Part shown: positions 54,162 through 60,000 of the stretch, in pieces | How the letters are laid out: the number at the start of each line of letters is the position of its first letter | Numbering within the stretch: position 1 is the stretch's first letter | The notes under the pieces: generated by a model | Seen by the model: only the letters and a program-made list of their open reading frames with translations | Databases searched by the model: none | What the model was told of the DNA's origin: nothing | DNA from: Cryptomeria japonica | Lineage: Eukaryota > Streptophyta > Pinopsida > Cupressales > Cupressaceae | Direction: 5' to 3' | Assembly: GCF_030272615.1 (NCBI RefSeq) | Contig: NC_081410.1 | Span: forward strand, 571,103,152 to 571,163,151 | DNA: 60,000 nucleotides | Position numbers and translations under genes: made by a program

Positions 54162-55649
54162 TTTTGCTACACCATTTTGTTCAGGACTATATGGAACTAT
54201 GTGCTGCATGTTGATACCTTCTGAAGCACAAAACTGTTCAAAATGATTATTAACATATTCACCCCCATTATCTGTACGCAGAATCTTGATGAACTTCCCA
54301 GATTGTTTCTCTACAAAAGCTTTGAAATCTAGAAAATTTTCAAAGACTTCAGACTTTTGTTTGAGAAAGTAAACCCATGTATATCTGGAAAAGTCATCAA
54401 TAAATGTCAAGACATATCTAGCCTTGCTAAAAGATGGTTGTGAAAATGGTCCTGCCAAGTCACTATGTACCAACTCCAATAGTTGTGTAGCTCTCCAAGC
54501 TTTACCTTTATCATACTTCTCCTCTGGATGCTTACCAAGAATGCACCCCTCGCAAACTCCATCAGAAAATCGAATAGAAGGCAACCCTAAAACCATTTCT
54601 TGTTGACTGAGTTGTTGCAAGTAACGGTAGTTCAAGTGGCTAAACCATTGATGCCACAAACAACTCACCTCATCTGCATGAGTGAGTAAAACTATCGAAG
54701 GAGAGTCAGGAACAAAGTGAGAAAACTGATATAATCTAGAATTATGATCTGCTTTTCCCACAGCAACAATAGACCCATTATGCATTTTGTTGTTTACCAC
54801 TGCATCTGGTGTGAACTCAACTCGCTTGCCAGAACCAGTGTGAGTGATCTGATAAACAGATAGGAGATTAGTTGATAAAGATGGAACACAAAGGACATCT
54901 TGAAATGTTCCTTCACCCACATCAACAGACCCTCTCCCATGCACTTCAACAGGAGTGTCATCACCCATTAGGATGGAAGGCATAGAACATGGCTCTAAAG
55001 ATGTGAAATCATCTTCTGAAGAAGCCATGTGGTGTGAAGCACCTAAGTCAATTATCCAAGAATTTAGTTGTGAAGCAATAGCAACTAGGGCCTTACCCTT
55101 TCCTTTCCCCTTACTCTTATCTATGTCCTTAGAAGATCCTTCTGATGAACTCTGTTTGACTGAATCAGGAACCTTGATATTATTCTTTTCAAGAAGATTT
55201 GAAAGCTGATCAATTTGTTTCCTTAAACACTTATGTTCATCATGACCAGGCCTCTTACAGTAAGAACACTTGACCTTCTCCTTCTTAGGTTGTTCACCTT
55301 TTGATGAAGAGGTCTCATTGTCTGCTTTTGAAGTAGCAGATTTCTGATCTTTCTTCTTCTCTCCTTGGTTCTTTTGTTTCTTATCTTGCTTACTAGACCC
55401 TTTATGTTCTTTTGTGCCTTGATTTACAACTAAGGCATGTGACTTAGAGGGCTTTATTGTACCCATTTGAACCAATTTGTCCTGCTCCCTAGTGAGTTCT
55501 GCAGCAAAATCATCTAAAGAAGGCATTTTGAATGTGGTACCTAGGGCACATTTGGTAGCATAGAATGTAGAAACAAACACTGAATAGTTAGGACCAAGCT
55601 TAGAAAGAATACTCAAGATCAGTTGCTTATTGTCTTTCTTAGTTCCACA
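54162..55649 (-). pseudogene. Copia C Gag C-terminus, protease and integrase core
   Basis: After TAG 55650-55652 the frame gives the Gag C-terminal part with an intact zinc knuckle CSYCKRPGHDEHKC near 55,250. The protease has WIIDLGASHHMASS near 55,050, with Asp-Leu-Gly instead of Asp-Ser-Gly, which would abolish activity. The integrase zinc region shows LWHQWFSHLN and CEGCILGK, and the core has FIDDFSRYTWVYFL and LRTDNGGEYVNNHF, then SPEQNGVAK. The catalytic Asp, Asp and Glu are in place. Confidence 0.92.
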
Positions 55650-55652
55650 CTA

Positions 55653-56045
55653 TTCCAACTGTAATCTTATAGACTTAAGTTTAGTGAAGAAGTCTCGTAT
55701 AGTATCAAAATTGGTTGGATTCAACCCTATGAGTTCATTCTCTAATTGATGACCTCTTAGTTCATCCTTCTTACCAAAGAGGTTTCCCAAAGTAGTCCAT
55801 ACTGCATTTGGTGTAGTAGCAGATTCAATGTGAAAAAGAAGGTCAGGAGAGACTGACATGCACAATGTACCAAAAGCTTCATCACATTTATTAAACCATT
55901 TAATCTTTTCTACAGCATCTTGAGGTTCAGTTTCAAGTCCCATAGTAACATGATGATATCCATATCTTTCCAGATATATTATCATCTTAGATTTCCATTC
56001 AAAGTAATTATATGGTGTTAAAAGTGGAACTGTAGATGCATCCAT
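55653..56045 (-). pseudogene. Copia C Gag N-terminal part
   Basis: From ATG 56045 it gives a UBN2-type Copia Gag with LTPYNYFEWKSKMIIYL, KWFNKCDEAFGTLCMSV and VWTTLGNLFGKKDELRG. It ends at TAG 55650-55652 after LQLE, with a clear continuation in the same frame. The ATG lies about 1.04 kb inside the 5' LTR. Confidence 0.88.
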
Positions 56046-57074
56046 GATAACAGAAAAGAAAATTGCAAAGAGTCAAGAAGAGTGCTACAAGAAAGAAGAC
56101 ACAAGAGACACCCCCCCTTTCCACTAGTCTTTCAAATCACCCCCCCCAAATATTACAAGGTTGGCACTTTATAATTAGTGCATTTACAAGGCTTTTATCA
56201 GATTACAATGCTTTCTAAGGCTTTAATGGCCAAAATAGAAAGTTTAAATACATATAAATTTAACACAAAATCTGAAAAAATTAGCCTTATTGCTGCTCAA
56301 TGTATCTTAATACCTTTCCAACAACTATTCATTTTTGTAAAATAGAGTTGTGAGAAGAAAGATATGATCTATAGAAGGGAAAGAAAATATGTAGCTGATT
56401 CAACCTGCAATATCTAACAAATAAGGGTAGAATATTTCAATAAGACCTACAATTATGAAGAGTGCTCATTTCCAGCTTTCCGTCAAGTACTCATTTGCAA
56501 AAAACTGACACCCGAGGCAAAAGTTATGCAACTTTTAAGAAAGGTTGCTGAATTTTCCTGATAGAAAAATGGCTTAAGCCTTGTTGAAACTCGATTTATG
56601 CAAAAATTACTAATTTTCTAGAAAAAACCTCCAAAACCTAGAAGTTTTTCGATGCTGGGAACAAAACCCAGAAATCTTTTTTTCTGAAAATGAACGGAGG
56701 TTAGAACACTAGGGCCGAAATGAAAACAGCTCTAGTAAAATATTTTACTCTGATTTTTTAACTGTGTTCTCCAAACTCTGAATTTGGTGAAATAAAAGTC
56801 ACTTATGATTTTCACAAGCCTTCTAGACACTCTGGAAATGCTAAAGAAACCTCCAATATTACCAAAAATGCTGCAATCACCTAGATCTCAAAGAACACAT
56901 ATATAAAACAAGATTTAACTAGAAGCTTATTTTCCTTTAAACTGTTCTGATTCTCCAGATCACATGAAAATGCAAGAGAAGAGCATACTTGGTTTTTAAG
57001 AAAAATATTAGCTATCTAACAATCTCAAATCTCTCAAATAAATCAGAAAAGCAATGAGCTATACCAGACAACAT
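56046..57074 (-). other. Copia C 5' leader
   Basis: This is the untranslated region between the primer site and the Gag ATG. It is AT-rich, with C-runs on the plus strand near 56,110 and 56,143. No coding frame is seen. Confidence 0.7.
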
Positions 57075-57087
57075 GGCTCTGATACCA
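57075..57087 (-). promoter_or_regulatory. Primer binding site of Copia C (initiator tRNA-Met)
   Basis: Plus-strand ggctctgatacca reads tggtatcagagcc on the minus strand, directly abutting the 5' LTR. It is a perfect match to the usual plant Copia primer site. Confidence 0.93.
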
Positions 57088-57747
57088 TGTTAAATTCTGT
57101 GAGAAGCAAGAATCAAGCCAGAATCTGATGTCGGTCATAGATCACATGCAACTCCAAGCAACGGATGATCGAAGATCAAAATAACTGAATGAAGATAAAT
57201 CTGATATGAGAGAAAATAGAGATAAAGAAGAGAATTTAGAGAAGACTCTCACCGAGCTATCACTTAACTAGTGAAGGTGAGAGTATATTGCTTATTATAT
57301 AGAAAAATAATAGCATATACAACCAAGAGGTGCATTAACTCCCACCTCCATAAAAAGTGGGAGGTTTTACCTACTACCCCATAAAAGGTGGGAGGTTTTT
57401 ACCTACTTGGTAAATGTCAAAATATGTGGCATAACCTCCTTACATGAAAACAAAAAAGGAGTTATAAGAGGTGGCACATAAGGCCAAAAGAGGGTGAGAA
57501 ACCCAACTACCCCATAACCCACTTAGGAAATGACAAAATAGTGGTTATGAGAGGTGGCACAACAAGCCAAAAGAGGGTGTGTAACTCAACTACCCATGTG
57601 AGGTGGAGAGTTACACATGTAGCTAATGTATTCCGCCATGTGTCCTCATATTAACCACATCTAATAACCTAAGCAAGCTTAATAATATATGTGTAGGAAA
57701 AATAAATACCCCCTAACATAAGGAAAATAAAAAAACCTACACTAACA
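57088..57747 (-). repeat. 5' LTR of Copia C (right copy)
   Basis: It runs from tgttaaattctgtgagaagc to acactaaca in plus orientation. A TATA-like ctatataataag (minus) is at 57,291-57,302. It is followed by TSD gtgac and the resumed Gypsy B integrase frame. Confidence 0.95.
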
Positions 57748-57752
57748 GTGAC

Positions 57753-58373
57753 CGCTTCCATATTTCCCATCGTTTCTCCATGCCACATTACCCCCAAGGT
57801 AATGGTCAAGCTGAGGCGTCTAATAAGACAATCCTTAAAATCCTAAAAAAGACAGTCGACGATGCTAGCCGTAATTGGCATATCCAACTTAATCCTGCAC
57901 TTTGGGCATACCGCACAAGTGTCCGCACACCTATAGGAGCTACACCCTATTCACTTGTCTATGGTGCTAAAGCCATCTTGCCTATTGAGGTTGAGCTACC
58001 CTCTTTATGAGTCTCTTTGCAAAACATTATTAGTGATGAAGACTATAGGGTCTCTCGCTTACAAGAACTTGAACTATTGGATGAATGAAGACAAATTGCT
58101 TTTAATCATCTTAAGGCTTACCAACAATGAATGAGTCGCAACTACAATCACAAGGTCAAGCCTCACACATTTGAGGTAGGTGATTTGGTTATCAGAGAAA
58201 ACCCCAAAAATCAGCAAGATAGAGAGAAGAAGGGCAAGTTCGAACCAAACTGGCTTGGTCCTTATATCATCATAGCAACATATGGATCTGGGGCATATCA
58301 GCTCTCAACTACAGAAGGTGAAACTTTGGAGGATCCTATCAACAGCATGCACCTTCATAGGTTTTACACATAG
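57753..58373 (+). pseudogene. Gypsy B integrase, C-terminal part
   Basis: The same frame resumes after Copia C with SMPHYPQGNGQAEASNKTI (catalytic Glu region), WAYRTSVRTPIGATPYSLVYG and LPIEVELPSL. The C-terminal domain follows with SRNYNHKVKPHTFEVGDLVI, KFEPNWLGPYII and GAYQLSTTEG. The stop at 58371-58373 after HRFYT is at the usual end of a Gypsy polyprotein. Internal stops are seen at about 58,008, 58,086 and 58,128. Confidence 0.93.
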
Positions 58374-60000
58374 CTCTTCAAAGTATCCTAATTCAAAAAA
58401 CACAAAAAAAATTCAAAAAATTCAAAAATACAAAAAAAATTGTAAAACAAAAAATATCATTACTTGGTGAAAACTTGGGAAAAAGGCACCTTGTGACACA
58501 AAAAACATTGAAAAACTGAAAAAAAAAAAAAGTAAAGAGAAATAATTTCGTCCAATGGTGAAAACCACTTCGGTGGCACCCTGGGCAAGTACCATGGTGA
58601 AAACTAGGTCACTAGTGCCATGCGTAGAGACATTGCTCCTCCCTCCTTCAGGATTCACTTTTATCATTTCACTTTGGACACACTCACAACCTCTCCATTC
58701 ATAATAAACTTACCCATTCCCATCATGGCTTGTTATTGATCTACCTAAGATTGGTTCGCCATTCATAATAAACCTCCCTTTCCATCCATAATAAATCAGA
58801 TCCTATCTGTGGCTAAGGCAAATCCTACATCTAGTGATGGGTGTGGAACTGAGAACATCACATGTTTCAAGGAGTACAGTTTCTTCCACTTTTCTTCAGT
58901 CTATCTGCACACAATCCACAATAAAGCAACATTTGCATCACAGATCCACAATAAAGTTCTGTCTTCTTTGCAATAAAGTATCAGTTTCATGGATTCAGTC
59001 AGTTTTAGATGAGACACAGTAGCAACAATGGGCTTCAACAAATCAAATCTTTCAACAGACTCAGACAACATATGGTTCTGGCCTATCTATCCTTTTTGTG
59101 AAAGTAAACATTGTGACCACAATCAAATAAGACTTATACAAGTGATAAGAGACACTAAATTTGAGGACTACAATGGATGTTGGTGTCAAGTCTTGGTTTT
59201 CTTTTGATTTTATCTTTTGGTGACATGTCTTTTAGCTTTTCTAGGATGTCTCTGACTAAAGATTTTATCTCCAGGATGTCTTTGACTAGGAAGGCGAGGA
59301 TGGGGTATTGTCACCTATTTGTATTTGCTATATGTGGATTGTCTCTTAGTAATGCTATGACTTGTCCAAGGATATGAGGACACTGTGAGTCTAGTGTGAA
59401 TTGGGGCATTCCTTGTTTGCAACTGTCTTATCTCCATGCAAATAGGTACAATGACTTTTTGGGTCGAATATATGCCTCGATTTTCATAACCTACTTGCCA
59501 TAATAAAGCTCAATGATGATAATGTACATGAAGCTCTTTCACTTTCATATCTTCTATCTTCCATCCCCCTTTTGACATCCATCATCCTTCTTGAGTCCGT
59601 GTAGCCTGCTATCACATGACTGAGTATAATGACACACCAAAAACATTTGCATTTCATGTAGTTGCACCTGCATTACCACATGCTAGCATTTCATACATAC
59701 ATATAGATATCGCATTTGCATTTCATCATGTAAATAATCATTTGCATTATCATATTCATTTTCATTTCATACATTAACATATGCATAACATATATAAAAC
59801 ATAAAAGAACAAAAATATTGCATTTCATTATATACATATTTGCATCCATATCATAAGCATGACATAGAAACATACATCATAGAAATACATAGAAGCATCA
59901 CATAGATACGCATGCATATAGTTGTCGCAAAGGAGAATTATCTCATATATATAAATCAAAAGTGTCATGATACAATGATGTCAAAATCATATCGCTACAA
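58374..60000 (+). other. Gypsy B 3' untranslated region (LTR not reached)
   Basis: It is A-rich just after the ORF. A segment follows with gggcaagtaccatggtgaaa (58,582) of a type common downstream of Tat-type polyproteins. The phrase ataataaa or caataaag recurs about six times between 58,700 and 58,980 (polyadenylation-signal-like). A doubled aggatgtct(c/t)tgacta lies near 59,243 and 59,274. Repeats of catttgcatttca occur from about 59,645. The LTR start tgtagacacc is not found before 60,000. Confidence 0.65.

Larger units (their letters stand above)
51104..57747 (-). mobile_element. Copia C: complete Copia element with in-frame stops
   Basis: It lies on the minus strand with TSD gtgac (51,099-51,103 and 57,748-57,752). 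LTRs of 660-661 bp differ at about nine positions by hand count (~1.4%). It has an initiator tRNA-Met primer site, one coding frame of 1,375 codons from 56,045 to 51,921, and a polypurine tract. Gag, protease, integrase, RT and RNase H are all in one frame, broken only by four stops (55650, 54159, 53073 and 52914), each one transition from a sense codon. It is the youngest insertion here. Confidence 0.95.
24691..60000 (+). mobile_element. Gypsy B: Ty3/Gypsy (Tat-type) retrotransposon, carries three nested insertions, 3' end outside window
   Basis: It begins with an LTR (tgtagacacc) inside the Copia A 3' LTR. The coding order Gag, protease, G-patch-like segment, RT, RNase H, second RNase H, integrase is the Gypsy order. 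The extra RNase H after the normal one is characteristic of the Tat lineage (Ogre/Retand group). The coding frame is one single frame split by NA2 (42,451-50,419) and Copia C (51,104-57,747). Removing each insert with one TSD copy leaves a frame of 7,515 nt (2,505 codons) from 36,236 to 58,373. It contains about 20 stop codons but no frameshift that I could find. NA1 sits in its 5' leader. No second copy of its LTR start is seen before 60,000. Confidence 0.88.

Noticed and set aside
24691-60000. Endogenous viral sequence (pararetrovirus or similar)
   Set aside because: All RT, integrase and RNase H segments belong to Copia or Gypsy LTR retrotransposons bounded by LTRs. No movement protein, coat protein or envelope-like frame was seen.
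1-60000. tRNA, rRNA or other structural RNA genes
   Set aside because: No cloverleaf with A and B boxes and no conserved rRNA strings were noticed by eye. A covariance search would be decisive.

Overview
This window looks like intergenic or pericentromeric DNA from a plant nuclear genome rich in LTR retrotransposons. A seed plant with a very large genome, possibly a gymnosperm, fits best, but I cannot name a species. I see no intact host gene, tRNA, rRNA or CRISPR array. Almost everything recognisable is satellite DNA, transposable elements or gene relics. DNA-transposon and host-gene relics lie in the left 18 kb. The right 42 kb is a nested stack of LTR retrotransposons.

Left part (1-18,117). 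Positions 1-2,402 are a satellite-like array of about 20-bp modules in both orientations, with a 310-bp higher-order period. It runs straight into a pyrimidine (CT/CCT) tract of about 470 bp. A 28-bp-arm hairpin follows, then the 3' end and LTR of a decayed Copia element (about 3,861-5,468). A minus-strand cytochrome P450 fragment with two stop codons lies at 7,169-7,603. A block of 60-bp tandem repeats with inverted copies lies around 9.0-9.5 kb. A heavily decayed MULE-type transposase with a SWIM-like motif lies at about 10.76-13.58 kb. A decayed minus-strand coding region of unknown function occupies about 16.2-17.9 kb.

Right part (18,118-60,000). The nesting order can be read from LTR ends and target-site duplications (TSDs). 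Copia A (+, starts 18,118) is the oldest host. Its 3' LTR is cut at 24,690 by Gypsy B, a large Tat-type Ty3/Gypsy element with a second RNase H, which runs off the right edge of the window. Gypsy B carries three later insertions. NA1 (27,010-35,502, +, TSD ggtca) is an LTR element whose single intact 1,056-aa ORF has a retropepsin and a glycine-rich G-patch-like segment but no recognisable gag, RT or integrase. NA2 (42,451-50,419, -, TSD gaaat) has a gag-protease-like ORF and no RT or integrase. Copia C (51,104-57,747, -, TSD gtgac) is a complete but stop-interrupted Copia. When NA2 and Copia C plus one TSD copy each are subtracted, the Gypsy B reading frame continues exactly across both junctions, which supports the reconstruction.

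As far as the sequence shows, NA1 and NA2 cannot move by themselves. They share a tRNA-Trp-type primer binding site, the same polypurine tract and LTRs starting TGTAGC. They also share a recurrent hairpin with a GGGACC...GGTCC core, found six times here (in both LTRs of each and twice in the NA2 leader). This pair of gag-pro or pro-only elements with a shared structured motif is the most interesting feature of the window. By hand comparison of LTR pairs the approximate order from young to old is Copia C (~1.4% difference), NA1 (~3%), NA2 (~5%), Copia A (~10%).
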